The notes: generated by a model not told the origin, from the letters alone. DNA of 64,000 nt from Sphingomonas sp. BAUL-RG-20F-R05-02 (GCF_022662305.1 NZ_JAKNQH010000005.1:248001-312000), one strand, 5' to 3'. Positions 7,828 to 16,442 are shown, counted from the stretch's first letter. A program made the numbers and translations.

Positions 7828-10800
7828 ATGTCGAACGCGCCGGTCTTCTTCGATGCGTCGGGACGCAGGCGGCGGCGCTTTGCCGTCGCGGTCGGTGCCT
7901 TTATTGCACTTATCATTCTGTCGATCGTCGCGCTTGCGCTGTCGATTGGCGTCGTGCCGCGCGCGCCGTTGCTGCCGGTTAGCGCCGAACATCCCGCGCT
8001 CGTCCGCCTGCCGCCGCCGCATGAGCCGCTGCTGAAGCGGACGCGCCGCCAGTTGCTGGATTACGCACGCATGCTCACCGGCGCGCCGGCGCGCGGTGTG
8101 CAGCCGGGTGACAATGCACCGCTCGCCATAGCCTTCCATGTGCCGTGGGACCCATCGAGCGCCTCGTCGCTGCGCCGCCATGTCAACGATCTCGACTGGC
8201 TGATCCCCGGTTGGGTGAGCGTGACCGGCGCTAACCATCACATCACCGTGTTCCGCGATACGGCTGGCAAGGAAATCCTCAACCGCGCACAGCGCCGCCC
8301 GCTGCTGCTGCCGATGATCCAGAACGCTTTGCAGGGCGATTGGGATAGTGCCGGCATGACGGCGCTGCTGCACGACCCGGCGCAGCGCCGCGCGTTGCTT
8401 GACAAGCTCGAGCCGTGGCTTGCCGCCAATCAGGCGGGCGGCGCATTCTTCGATTTCGAGGAACTGCCCCGCAAGGCGCTGCCGGATTACCGCGCCTTCC
8501 TGCGCGAGGCCAAGACCCGCTTCGCCAAGCGCGGCTGGATCATCGCCATCGCGGTACCGGTCGGGGAGGATGCGTGGGACCTCAAGGCGTTCGTTCCGGT
8601 CGTCGACCGACTGTTCCTGATGGCGTATGACGAACACGAACTAAGCAGCCCGCCCGGCCCAATCGCATCGCAGGCTTGGTTCGAACGCGCGGTCGCACGT
8701 GCCGCCAACGGCTTGCCCCGCAACAAGATCGTCGTGGCGATCGGCAATTACGGTTACGACTGGCACAGCGACAGCGCGGCCGGCGGTGACCCGGTGGCGA
8801 TCGACGAAGCGTGGGAGGCCGCGCGCGAATCCGGCGCGACGCCGGTGTTCGACAAGACCAGCGGCAACACCAGTTTCGCCTATCAGGAAGGCAATGTGCG
8901 CCACGTGTTGTGGATGCTCGATGCGCCTTCCGCCTATAACCAGATCCAGTTCCTCAATCGCGCCAAGCTCGGCGCGGTGGCGTTGTGGCGGCTCGGTTCG
9001 GAGGACCCGGGGCTGTGGTCGATCTTCGGGCGGCCGCATCGCACCCTGCCGGCGCCTTCGGTGATGAACACGATCCCTGTCGGCACCGATGTTGATATCG
9101 ACGGCAATGGCGAGATCCTCAAGATCGCCGGCACCCCGGTTACCGGGCAACGCAACGCCACCGCCACCAACGGGCTGATCGACCGCGTCGATTTCACCCG
9201 GCTGCCGTCGCCTTATGTGGTGCAGCGCACCGGCTACAAACCGGGCTATGTCGCACTGACCTTCGACGACGGACCCGATCCGACTTGGACGCCGAAGATC
9301 CTCGATATCCTGAAGGCCGAGCATGTCCCCGCCACGTTTTTCGTCATCGGCGAGAACGCACTGACGCAGCGCTCCTTGCTGGAACGGATGGTGCGTGAGG
9401 GGCACGAGGTCGGCAGCCACAGCTACACGCATCCCAATATGGCGGGATCGACCGACACCGAGACGGCGTTCCAACTCAACACCACGCAGCGACTGTTCCA
9501 GGCGTTCACCGGGCGATCGCTGCGGCTGTTCCGCGCGCCGTATTTCGGCGATGCCGAGCCGACCACGGCGGACGAAATCGAACCGGTGCTTCAGGCGCAA
9601 AATCGTGGCTACATTTCCGTCGGTCTCCACGTCGACCCGGATGATTGGAAGCGCCCGGGCGTGCAGGAGATTATCGACAAGGTCGTGAGTGAGGCGTATC
9701 CGCCACCGGTGTGCAATGCGCAATCGGATGCGAGTTGCAGCCGCAATGTCATCCTGCTCCACGACGGTGGCGGCAATCGTCAGCAGACAGTCGACGCGCT
9801 GCCCATCATCATTCGCGAGCTCAAGGCGCGCGGCATCCGTTTCGTTCCGGTCTCGACGCTCGCCGGTATTCCGCGCGATGTCGCGATGCCGCCGATCTCG
9901 GAGAGCGACCGGCTTGCATCGTCGGCGGACCTGTTCGTGTTCACCGCACTCGGCAGTACGGTTGTCGCGCTTGGCTGGATTTTCTTTTTTGCGATCACAA
10001 TCGGGATCGGGCGTGCGCTGACGCTATCGGCGCTGGCGCTTATTCAGGCTCGGCGCGAAGGATTGACGATCTTCCCGGCAATAGACCCGAGCCGCTTCGT
10101 CACGGTTATGATCCCGGCATTCAACGAGGAAACCGTGATCGAGCGCGCCGTGCGGGGCGTGCTGGCGAGTACCGACGTGCGGCTTGAGGTGATTGTCATC
10201 GACGACGGATCGAGCGACGGCACCAGCGCGGTGGTTCGCAGCGCATTCGCGGATGAACCGCGTGTACGGCTGCTGACGCTGGAGAATGGCGGCAAGGCGC
10301 GCGCGCTCAATCAGGGCATGGCGCTGGCGACTGGCGAGATCGTCATCGCGCTTGATGCAGATACCCAGTTCGAGCCAACCACGATTGCACGGCTGGCGCG
10401 CTGGTTTGTCGATCCCGCGCTTGGTGCGGTGGCGGGAAATGCCAAGGTGGGCAACCGCGTGAATCTGATTACCCGCTGGCAGGCGCTCGAATATATCACC
10501 GCCCAAAATCTTGAACGGCGTGCGCTTGCGCGGCTGAACGCGATGACCGTGGTGCCAGGCGCGGTCGGCGCGTGGCGGCTGGAGGCCATACGCAGCGTCG
10601 GCGGCTATCCCGATGATACGCTGGCGGAGGATCAGGATCTCACCATCGGTATTCAGCGCGCCGGATGGAAGGTCACCTACGACCAATATGCGGTTGCCTG
10701 GACCGAAAGTCCGGAAACCTTGAAAGGTCTCGCCAAGCAGCGCTTCCGCTGGGCCTACGGCACGCTGCAGTGCCTGTGGAAGCACGGCATTGTCATCACG

Positions 10801-11202
10801 CGCGGCAAGCCTGCGGGCCTTGCCCGGGTCGGCCTGCCGCAAGCGATCCTGTTCCAGATCGTGCTGGCGGCGATCTCGCCGATCATCGATCTCGCGCTGA
10901 TCATCAGCTTCATCATGACCTACATCGCGGTGCGTGCGCACGGCTGGGCGCAGACCCAGCACGATGTCGAGACGATGCTGATCTACTGGCTGGTGTTTAC
11001 CGCCATCGATCTGCTCGCCGCCACCATCGCCTTCGCGCTGGAACGACGTGAAAACTGGAAGCTGTTACTGCTGCTGATACCGCAGCGGATCGGCTATCGG
11101 CAGGTGATGTATTACGTGGTGCTGAAGGCGATAACCCAGGCGTTGCGCGGACCGAAGGTCGGTTGGGGCAAACTCGCCCGTACCGGTCGGGTCAACATGT
11201 AG
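7828..11202 (+). CDS. Trifunctional polysaccharide enzyme: GH18-like domain, CE4 deacetylase, membrane GT2 synthase
   Basis: 1124 residues. N-terminal transmembrane helix about 13-42. A GH18-like domain spans about 90-410; FFDFEELP near residue 208 matches the end of the DxxDxDxE catalytic motif. A NodB/CE4 deacetylase domain spans about 465-690, with TFDDGPD near 478-484 (catalytic Asp and metal Asp) and SHSYTHPNM holding the metal-binding histidines. One or two membrane helices follow (about 705-745). A family 2 glycosyltransferase spans about 755-1000 with IPAFNEE, DADTQ, EDQDL and QRFRW, the last being the processive beta-glycan synthase signature; C-terminal membrane helices follow. The combination resembles PgaC plus PgaB in one chain, so synthesis, N-deacetylation and trimming or export of a beta-linked N-acetylglucosamine polymer is the likely task. 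The polymer is an inference. Confidence 0.9.
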   Translation: MSNAPVFFDASGRRRRRFAVAVGAFIALIILSIVALALSIGVVPRAPLLPVSAEHPALVRLPPPHEPLLKRTRRQLLDYARMLTGAPARGVQPGDNAPLAIAFHVPWDPSSASSLRRHVNDLDWLIPGWVSVTGANHHITVFRDTAGKEILNRAQRRPLLLPMIQNALQGDWDSAGMTALLHDPAQRRALLDKLEPWLAANQAGGAFFDFEELPRKALPDYRAFLREAKTRFAKRGWIIAIAVPVGEDAWDLKAFVPVVDRLFLMAYDEHELSSPPGPIASQAWFERAVARAANGLPRNKIVVAIGNYGYDWHSDSAAGGDPVAIDEAWEAARESGATPVFDKTSGNTSFAYQEGNVRHVLWMLDAPSAYNQIQFLNRAKLGAVALWRLGSEDPGLWSIFGRPHRTLPAPSVMNTIPVGTDVDIDGNGEILKIAGTPVTGQRNATATNGLIDRVDFTRLPSPYVVQRTGYKPGYVALTFDDGPDPTWTPKILDILKAEHVPATFFVIGENALTQRSLLERMVREGHEVGSHSYTHPNMAGSTDTETAFQLNTTQRLFQAFTGRSLRLFRAPYFGDAEPTTADEIEPVLQAQNRGYISVGLHVDPDDWKRPGVQEIIDKVVSEAYPPPVCNAQSDASCSRNVILLHDGGGNRQQTVDALPIIIRELKARGIRFVPVSTLAGIPRDVAMPPISESDRLASSADLFVFTALGSTVVALGWIFFFAITIGIGRALTLSALALIQARREGLTIFPAIDPSRFVTVMIPAFNEETVIERAVRGVLASTDVRLEVIVIDDGSSDGTSAVVRSAFADEPRVRLLTLENGGKARALNQGMALATGEIVIALDADTQFEPTTIARLARWFVDPALGAVAGNAKVGNRVNLITRWQALEYITAQNLERRALARLNAMTVVPGAVGAWRLEAIRSVGGYPDDTLAEDQDLTIGIQRAGWKVTYDQYAVAWTESPETLKGLAKQRFRWAYGTLQCLWKHGIVITRGKPAGLARVGLPQAILFQIVLAAISPIIDLALIISFIMTYIAVRAHGWAQTQHDVETMLIYWLVFTAIDLLAATIAFALERRENWKLLLLLIPQRIGYRQVMYYVVLKAITQALRGPKVGWGKLARTGRVNM

Positions 11203-11221
11203 CGCTGCGCCGCGCATGCTG

Positions 11222-11237
11222 TATATCGGCAGATATG
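11222..11237. promoter_or_regulatory. Inverted repeat overlapping the modA start, possible ModE-type operator
   Basis: ATATC-GGCA-GATAT (11223-11236) is a perfect 5+5 inverted repeat and overlaps the modA ATG (11235). AT-rich half-sites of this kind recall ModE operators (TATAT half-sites), and a ModE-type regulator is encoded in this window at 24481. No matching palindrome was seen upstream of the mop gene, so the link is weak. Confidence 0.25.
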
Positions 11238-11999
11238 TTGATCCGTTTCTTGTGTCGCGTCGCCACGTTGGTCGTGCTCTCGATCGGGAGCGTAGCCGTT
11301 GCGGCAGCACCCGTGCCGCCGCTGGTGCTCGCTGCCGCCAGCCTGCAGGAATCGATGAACGCCGCAGCCGATAGCTGGGCGGCTCGCGGCCATCCGCGTC
11401 CGGTGGTATCGTTCGCAGGCTCTTCCGCGCTCGCCCGACAGATCGAGGCGGGCGCCCGCGCCGATCTGTTCGTGTCCGCCGATGAGGGCTGGATGAACGA
11501 AGTCGCGGCGCGGAAGCTTATCGTGCCTTCGAGCCGCGCGACCTTCCTCGGCAACCGGCTGGTGATCGTCGCCCCGGTGCACAGCCGCATGCGTGCGCCC
11601 GCTGGCGGCCCTCCGCTGGCACGTTTCCTCGCTGGAGGGCCGTTGGCGATGGCCGATGCCTCGGTGCCAGCCGGCAAATACGGTCGCGAGGCACTGACGA
11701 AGCTGGGTGTGCTGGCGGCGGTTCAGCCGCATATCGTGTCGGCCGAAAACGTCCGTGCCACTTTGGCTTTGGTCGAGCGTGGTGCTGCGCCGCTCGGCAT
11801 CGTCTATGCGACTGATGCGCGCGCCTCGTTGAAAGTGCGGATCGCGGGCGTGTTCCCAGAGCGCACGCACCCGCCGATCACCTATCCAATCGCGCGCTTG
11901 GCGTCGTCGAGCAACCTGGAGGGCGAGGGGTTTCGGCGGTTCCTGTTGAGTGCTGCCGGCAAAGCGATCTTCGTGCGGTACGGTTTCTCGGTGAAATGA
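11235..11999 (+). CDS. modA: Molybdate ABC transporter, periplasmic binding protein
   Basis: 254 residues. Signal peptide at 1-25 (MLIRFLCRVATLVVLSIGSVAVAAA). The mature start LVLAAASLQESMNAAADSW, then FAGSSALARQIEAGARADLFVSADEGWM and later YGREAL and GIVYATDARAS, match ModA, where the serines of AASL and GSSALA and the Tyr of VYATDA contact the oxyanion. It captures molybdate (or tungstate) in the periplasm and hands it to ModB. First gene of a modABC operon, with 19 bases to modB. It starts 32 bases after the preceding large gene. Confidence 0.95.
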   Translation: MLIRFLCRVATLVVLSIGSVAVAAAPVPPLVLAAASLQESMNAAADSWAARGHPRPVVSFAGSSALARQIEAGARADLFVSADEGWMNEVAARKLIVPSSRATFLGNRLVIVAPVHSRMRAPAGGPPLARFLAGGPLAMADASVPAGKYGREALTKLGVLAAVQPHIVSAENVRATLALVERGAAPLGIVYATDARASLKVRIAGVFPERTHPPITYPIARLASSSNLEGEGFRRFLLSAAGKAIFVRYGFSVK

Positions 12000-12018
12000 T
12001 CGCCCGGGTGCGACCTGG

Positions 12019-12720
12019 ATGGCGGCGTCGATGCTGACTGCGGCCGAATGGCACATCGTGGTACTGTCGCTCCGCATCGGCGCCGTCGCGATCACGACAA
12101 CATTGCCGATCGCTTTCGCGCTCGCGTGGCTGCTCGCGCGGGTCACCTTTCCGGGCAAATTGCTGGTCGATGCTGTCGTACACCTGCCGCTGGTGGTCCC
12201 GCCGGTGGTGACGGGTTGGGTGCTGCTGATCCTGTTCGCGCCACAGGGGCCAATCGGCTTCTGGCTAAGCCGCTGGTTCGGCGTCACCGTGTTGTTCCGC
12301 TGGAGCGGCGCTGCGATCGCGGCCGGTGTGATGGCGCTGCCGCTGATGGTGCGTGCGATCAGGTTGTCGATCGAAGCGGTTGATCGAAAGCTGGAGAATG
12401 CCGCGCGTACGCTTGGTGCTGGGCGATGGCGGGTGTTTCGCACAATCACGTTGCCATTGAGCTTGCCGGGCGTGTTGGCGGGACTGGTGCTCGGCTTTGC
12501 GCGCGGTCTCGGCGAATTTGGCGCGACGATCACGTTCGTGTCGAACGTTCCGGGCGAGACACAGACACTGCCGCTCGCGATCTACAGCGCGCTCCAGCAA
12601 CCCGACGGTGACGCTATGGTGTGGCGGCTCGCAACAATTTCGGTGATATTGTCGCTGCTGGCGCTGGTCGCATCCGAAGTGCTCGTTCGGCGCGCAGGAA
12701 GGGGGCAGGGTGGCGTTTGA
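12019..12720 (+). CDS. modB: Molybdate ABC transporter, permease
   Basis: 233 residues, about five transmembrane helices. The cytoplasmic loop contacting the ATPase carries the EAA-type motif (AARTLGAGRWRVFRTITLPL, about 131-150), and GLGEFGATITFVSN is characteristic of ModB. It forms the membrane channel with ModC. The ATG at 12019 is used; an in-frame ATG four codons later (12031) is equally possible and neither has a strong SD. Its end overlaps modC by 11 bases, which implies translational coupling. Confidence 0.95.
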   Translation: MAASMLTAAEWHIVVLSLRIGAVAITTTLPIAFALAWLLARVTFPGKLLVDAVVHLPLVVPPVVTGWVLLILFAPQGPIGFWLSRWFGVTVLFRWSGAAIAAGVMALPLMVRAIRLSIEAVDRKLENAARTLGAGRWRVFRTITLPLSLPGVLAGLVLGFARGLGEFGATITFVSNVPGETQTLPLAIYSALQQPDGDAMVWRLATISVILSLLALVASEVLVRRAGRGQGGV

Positions 12721-13312
12721 CGTTCGCCTCCGTAAGCGCCTCGGTGATGCGCAAATCGCCGTCACGCTTGAGGCTGACGAAGGCGCGACCGTGTTGTTCG
12801 GGCCATCGGGTGCGGGCAAGACGAGCGTGTTGAACATGATCGCGGGCTTGTTGCCGCCGGACGAAGGGCACATCCGTGTCGGCGACAGAACGCTGTACGA
12901 GTCTGCCACAGGGGTCAACGTGCCACCAGAACGGCGCTCCGTCGGCTACGTCTTCCAGGAAGCACGGCTGTTCCCGCACATGCGGGTGCGGGACAATTTG
13001 CGCTATGGTGTTCGGGGGGCTGCGCCTGACCTTGGCGGCATCGACTTCCTCGGCATCGCGCATCTGCTCGATCGCTGGCCGAGAACGCTGTCGGGCGGCG
13101 AGGCGCAGCGGGTCAGCATTGGTCGGGCTTTGCTCAGCGCGCCCGAGTTCCTGTTGCTCGATGAGCCGTTATCCTCGCTCGACCGGGCGCGGCGGGACGA
13201 GATCCTCATCGCTATCGAGCACGTCCGGGATGTATTGGGTCTGCCAATCCTGATGGTCACTCACGACATGGGAGAAGCGGAGCGGATCGCCACGCGCATC
13301 GTCGCACTGTGA
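12710..13312 (+). CDS. modC: Molybdate ABC transporter, ATP-binding protein lacking the Mop domain
   Basis: 200 residues from a GTG. All ABC motifs are present: Walker A GPSGAGKT (about 32-39), Q-loop VFQEARLFPH (typical of ModC), signature LSGGEAQRVS, Walker B FLLLDEPLSSLD, H-loop MVTHD. The protein stops at IVAL right after the nucleotide-binding domain. Usual ModC proteins are about 350 residues with a C-terminal Mop/TOBE domain that binds molybdate and inhibits transport. The terminator hairpin follows at once, so the shortness is not caused by the window or by an obvious frameshift. A separate Mop protein is encoded at 24278. Confidence 0.93.
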   Translation: MAFDVRLRKRLGDAQIAVTLEADEGATVLFGPSGAGKTSVLNMIAGLLPPDEGHIRVGDRTLYESATGVNVPPERRSVGYVFQEARLFPHMRVRDNLRYGVRGAAPDLGGIDFLGIAHLLDRWPRTLSGGEAQRVSIGRALLSAPEFLLLDEPLSSLDRARRDEILIAIEHVRDVLGLPILMVTHDMGEAERIATRIVAL

Positions 13313-13314
13313 GC

Positions 13315-13340
13315 AGGGCGGGCGCTGCGGCACCCGCCCT
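13315..13340. terminator. Bidirectional hairpin after modC
   Basis: AGGGCGGG (13315-13322) pairs with CCCGCCCT (13333-13340). It starts three bases after the modC stop and ends six bases before the stop of the convergent gene, so it can end transcription from both sides. No clear T-tract. Confidence 0.6.
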
Positions 13341-13346
13341 GAGACT

Positions 13347-13688
13347 TCACTTGCGCTTGCGATGCATCATCTTGTGGCTGCTGCCCATGTGCTTGCCACC
13401 AGCGCCTTCGCGGCATTGGTCATGCACGGTCGCTGAGCAGACAGGATAGCTGTCCTGTGCGGCGGGCGCGGGCGAGGACATTGGTGCGCCCATCTGCGGC
13501 GAGCCAGCCGCCGGTGCGGAAGCGGCAGGGTCTGCCGGAGTGGCTGCGGGATCGGCAGGTGCAGGCGCGGCCTGCGCTGCGTCGGTTGCCGGTTGCGCCA
13601 TGGCGGGATCGGCCGGAGCCGGTGTCGTCTGGGCGAAAGCGGCGACTGGGGTAGCGATCGCCAGTGCGGCGAGCATCATCAGCTTCAT
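13347..13688 (-). CDS. Small exported Ala/Pro-rich protein
   Basis: 113 residues from an ATG preceded by CAGGAG. A signal peptide (MKLMMLAALAIATPVAAFAQ) is followed by a low-complexity segment of about 60 residues built from APADPA-like units, then a short C-terminal part with two cysteines (YPVCSATVHDQCREG) and a basic tail (HKMMHRKRK). Probably periplasmic; the two cysteines may form a disulphide. It lies downstream of obg on the same strand, with 104 bases between its start and the obg stop. Function not recognised. Confidence 0.6.
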   Translation of the reverse strand: MKLMMLAALAIATPVAAFAQTTPAPADPAMAQPATDAAQAAPAPADPAATPADPAASAPAAGSPQMGAPMSSPAPAAQDSYPVCSATVHDQCREGAGGKHMGSSHKMMHRKRK

Positions 13689-13791
13689 CGGTTCACTCCT
13701 GAAATTGAGCAGCGACTTCTGCTGCGCGGCGATCAAACGCGCATCTTCGCACAAGGCTCCCTCGTTTCGCAGGCGACTCGATATTTGCGGT

Positions 13792-14838
13792 TCAGACGGG
13801 GGACCACTCGATCGACTCTTCGCCATCATCATGCTCGTCGACCGTCGCGGCGTCCGGCCCGATCGCCTCCAGCAGACGGTCCAGCGCCCAATCGGTACCG
13901 GTGCCGGCCGCGCCCGAAATCGCGATCACTTCCGTGCCGCTCGCTTCCTCCAGTTCGGCGAGCAGCGCGGCGATCAGTTCATCGTCCAGCGTATCAACCT
14001 TGTTGAGCGCGACCACCACCGGTTTGTCGGTCAGCCCGCCGCCGTAATTCTCGAGTTCGTCGCGGACGATGCGGTAGCTCTCCGCAACATCCTCGTCATT
14101 GGCATCGACCAGATGGAGCAGCACCTTGCACCGTTCGATATGGCCGAGGAAACGGTCGCCGATGCCAGCGCCCTCGGCCGCACCCGCGATCAGCCCGGGG
14201 ATATCGGCGATGACGAATTCGCGGCTGTGATGGCGCACCACGCCAAGCTGCGGGCGCGTCGTGGTGAAGGCGTAGGCGCCAACCTTGGCCTGTGCATTGG
14301 TGACGGCATTGATGAAGGTCGACTTGCCCGCATTGGGCAACCCAACCAGACCGGCGTCAGCAAGCAGCTTGAGCCGCAGCCACAGCCACGCCTCCTGATA
14401 CGGCCAGCCGGTGCCGTGCTGACGCGGTGCGCGGTTGGTCGAGGTCTTGTAGGTAGCGTTGCCGCGCCCGCCGTCGCCACCGCGCAGGAACACCTCGCGC
14501 TGGCCGGCGTGGGTGAAATCGAGCAGCACCTCCTCGCGCTCCTCGTCCATGATCTGCGTGCCGACCGGCACCTTGATGACGAGATCGTCGCCGCCGCCGC
14601 CGGTGCGGTTGCTGCCCGAGCCGCCATGGCCACGCGGTGCGCGGAAATGCTGGGTGTAGCGAAAATCGATCAGCGTGTTGAGACCGGCGACCGCTTCGAA
14701 GATGATGTCGCCACCCTTGCCGCCGTTGCCGCCGTCGGGGCCGCCATATTCGATGAACTTCTCACGCCGGAAACTGACGGCACCGGGGCCGCCCGCGCCC
14801 GAGCGGACGAAGATTTTTGCTTGATCGAGAAAATGCAT
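13792..14838 (-). CDS. obgE: GTPase Obg (CgtA), ribosome-associated
   Basis: 348 residues, the usual length. It has the Obg fold at the N-terminus (MHFLDQAKIFVRSGAGG, about 1-17, and the glycine-rich GGPDGGNGGKGGD), then the G domain with G1 GLPNAGKST (about residue 167), switch and G3 DIPGL, G4 NKVD. Obg acts in late 50S assembly and in the link between nutrient state, replication and division. In many bacteria it sits in an rplU-rpmA-obg operon; here rplU-rpmA lie 2.3 kb upstream on the same strand, with a terminator and other genes between. Copy B of the hairpin repeat occupies the space directly upstream. Confidence 0.96.
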   Translation of the reverse strand: MHFLDQAKIFVRSGAGGPGAVSFRREKFIEYGGPDGGNGGKGGDIIFEAVAGLNTLIDFRYTQHFRAPRGHGGSGSNRTGGGGDDLVIKVPVGTQIMDEEREEVLLDFTHAGQREVFLRGGDGGRGNATYKTSTNRAPRQHGTGWPYQEAWLWLRLKLLADAGLVGLPNAGKSTFINAVTNAQAKVGAYAFTTTRPQLGVVRHHSREFVIADIPGLIAGAAEGAGIGDRFLGHIERCKVLLHLVDANDEDVAESYRIVRDELENYGGGLTDKPVVVALNKVDTLDDELIAALLAELEEASGTEVIAISGAAGTGTDWALDRLLEAIGPDAATVDEHDDGEESIEWSPV

Positions 14839-14852
14839 AGCGCGCTGCCTAA

Positions 14853-14936
14853 CGCTTTAGCGCAGCTAAAGCGAGGGGGTGAAGCGCGCCCGGCCGGCCT
14901 CGCCATAGCGAGGGCCGACGACGCGGCTATGCCGCG
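14853..14936 (-). repeat. Three-hairpin dispersed repeat, copy B
   Basis: Read on the minus strand: CGCGGC-ATA-GCCGCG (14936-14922), spacer TCGTCGGC, hairpin CCTCGC-TATG-GCGAGG (14913-14898), CCGGCCGGGC, then CGCTTTAGC-TGC-GCTAAAGCG (14873-14853), perfect over 9 pairs. The order, spacer and terminal TGC loop equal copy A at 4787-4868; stems 2 and 3 differ but remain paired. It fills most of the space between the TetR gene stop and the obg start, all on the same strand. Confidence 0.65.
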
Positions 14937-14952
14937 GCGCTACCCAGCCGCG

Positions 14953-15528
14953 CTACCCGGCCGCCAACCGCGACGCCACCAGCGCCTGCGTGGCCAATTC
15001 CCGCGCACTCTCGCGCGGTACGCCCAGCGCCTTTGCCATCGCACCGCCAAGCAACGCATCCCCCATCGCCGCCAGCACCAGCTGCAACGTCTCCGCCCGC
15101 ACGCGTGCCGCATCGTCGCCCTCGGCGAGATCGTCGACCAGCCGGTGGATCGCGCTCAGCACCGGGTCGAGCGCGTCGTGCTTGCCCGACAGGATCATCC
15201 AGCTCGCCATCGCGCCGCCGCCGTGCGCGAACGCATCGAAGGTAAGGTCCACCACCTCGCGCGGATCGGCGTCGCCGCTACGGGCGCGCTTGGCGGTGTC
15301 GCCGATTCGCGCGGTGATCGTGTCGGCAAGGTGGGTAATGAGCGCGCTTTGCAACCCGGCGGCGCTGCCGAAATGGTGGAGCAGATTGGCGTGCGTCCGC
15401 CCGATCCGCGCCGCCACCGCCTTCAGCGTCACCGCTTGCGGGCCGTCGGCGATCAGCAGGTCGCGCGCGGCATCGATCGCGGCCAGACGCGACTGTTCCT
15501 GGTTCAGGCGTTTCGGCGTTATTGACAC
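14953..15528 (-). CDS. TetR/AcrR-family transcriptional regulator
   Basis: 191 residues. An N-terminal HTH of the TetR type is visible (AIDAARDLLIADGPQAVTLKAVAARIGRTHANLLHHFGS, about 17-55, given in pieces: recognition helix HANLLHHFGS). The C-terminal ligand-binding part is all helical (DPREVVDLTFDAF, AMASWMILSG). It is divergent from the PF10118 gene, with 53 bases between the two starts, so it most likely controls that gene and itself. The inducer is unknown; fatty acids or envelope stress would be guesses. Confidence 0.9.
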   Translation of the reverse strand: MSITPKRLNQEQSRLAAIDAARDLLIADGPQAVTLKAVAARIGRTHANLLHHFGSAAGLQSALITHLADTITARIGDTAKRARSGDADPREVVDLTFDAFAHGGGAMASWMILSGKHDALDPVLSAIHRLVDDLAEGDDAARVRAETLQLVLAAMGDALLGGAMAKALGVPRESARELATQALVASRLAAG

Positions 15529-15581
15529 GAGTGTAAGTAGTACCTAGTTCATGGCCCCAAGCATTCTGTCTGGAGGTTTTC

Positions 15582-16442
15582 ATGGCGAAAGCAACCACGA
15601 CCGCCGATCTGACGATCACGCCGCGCGATCTGCGCTTTGGCCGAGGCATGCGGCGCACGCGCTGGTGGATGAACGACGATCCGGTCGCCACCGCCTTCTA
15701 CAACGCGCTGTCGATCACCTTTCCGAAAGGCGAGGGGTTCTTCGTCGATAGCGTGCGCGCCTTCCGTGATGGCACGCCGCCGCGCTTGGCCGCCGAGATC
15801 AACGCCTTCATCAAGCAGGAGGTGATGCACACGCGTGAGCATGTCGCGTTCAACCGCCACGTCACCGATCAGGGGTATGACGTGTCGCTACTTGATATCC
15901 ATGTCGACGAGGCGCTGGCGCTGACCGACGGCAAGCCGGTGATCGCACGGCTGGCGGCAACGATGGCGCTGGAGCATTTCACCGCGATCCTAGCGCACGC
16001 GTTGCTCGCCGATCCGCGCCATCTCGACGGGGCGGAGCCGCAGGCGGCGGCGATGTGGCGCTGGCATGCCGCCGAGGAGATCGAGCACAAGGGCGTCGCC
16101 TATGACACCTGGCTGCACGCGACGCGCGACTGGTCGCGCACGCGGCGCTGGCTGTTCAAGTCGCTGGTGATGCTCACCACCGCGCGTAAGTTCTTCGTCG
16201 GCCGCTATCTCGGCATCATCGAGTTGCTGCGGCAGGATGGTATCACCGGGCCGCGCGCGCACCTTGGTACGCTTAGCTATGCGCTGGTGCGGCCGGGGAT
16301 GGTGCGCAAGATCTTCGGCGCATGGGCGAGCTACTTCCTGCCCGGCTTCCACCCGTGGAACAGCGACGATCGCGCGCTCATCGCCCGGGCGGAAAGCGAC
16401 TATGCGGCGGCGGTGCTGCCCCGTGCGGCGCTCGCGGCCTGA
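15582..16442 (+). CDS. Metal-dependent hydrolase of the PF10118 family (COG3687)
   Basis: 286 residues. The family is recognised by the N-terminal RTRWWMNDDPVATAFYNALS and by histidine/glutamate motifs of a ferritin-like di-metal helix bundle: IKQEVMHTREHVAFN (about 85-99), MALEHFTAILAH and WHAAEEIEHKGVAYD (about 161-175). These proteins are annotated as predicted metal-dependent hydrolases and are often paired with TetR regulators, as here. The substrate is unknown. TCTGGAGG precedes the ATG. The last codons take part in a long terminator stem. Confidence 0.88.
   Translation: MAKATTTADLTITPRDLRFGRGMRRTRWWMNDDPVATAFYNALSITFPKGEGFFVDSVRAFRDGTPPRLAAEINAFIKQEVMHTREHVAFNRHVTDQGYDVSLLDIHVDEALALTDGKPVIARLAATMALEHFTAILAHALLADPRHLDGAEPQAAAMWRWHAAEEIEHKGVAYDTWLHATRDWSRTRRWLFKSLVMLTTARKFFVGRYLGIIELLRQDGITGPRAHLGTLSYALVRPGMVRKIFGAWASYFLPGFHPWNSDDRALIARAESDYAAAVLPRAALAA

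Noticed and set aside
10024..10962. 312-codon minus-strand frame inside the trifunctional polysaccharide gene
   Set aside because: Shadow frame rich in Arg, Asp and His over the GT2 domain, with no motif or plausible start.
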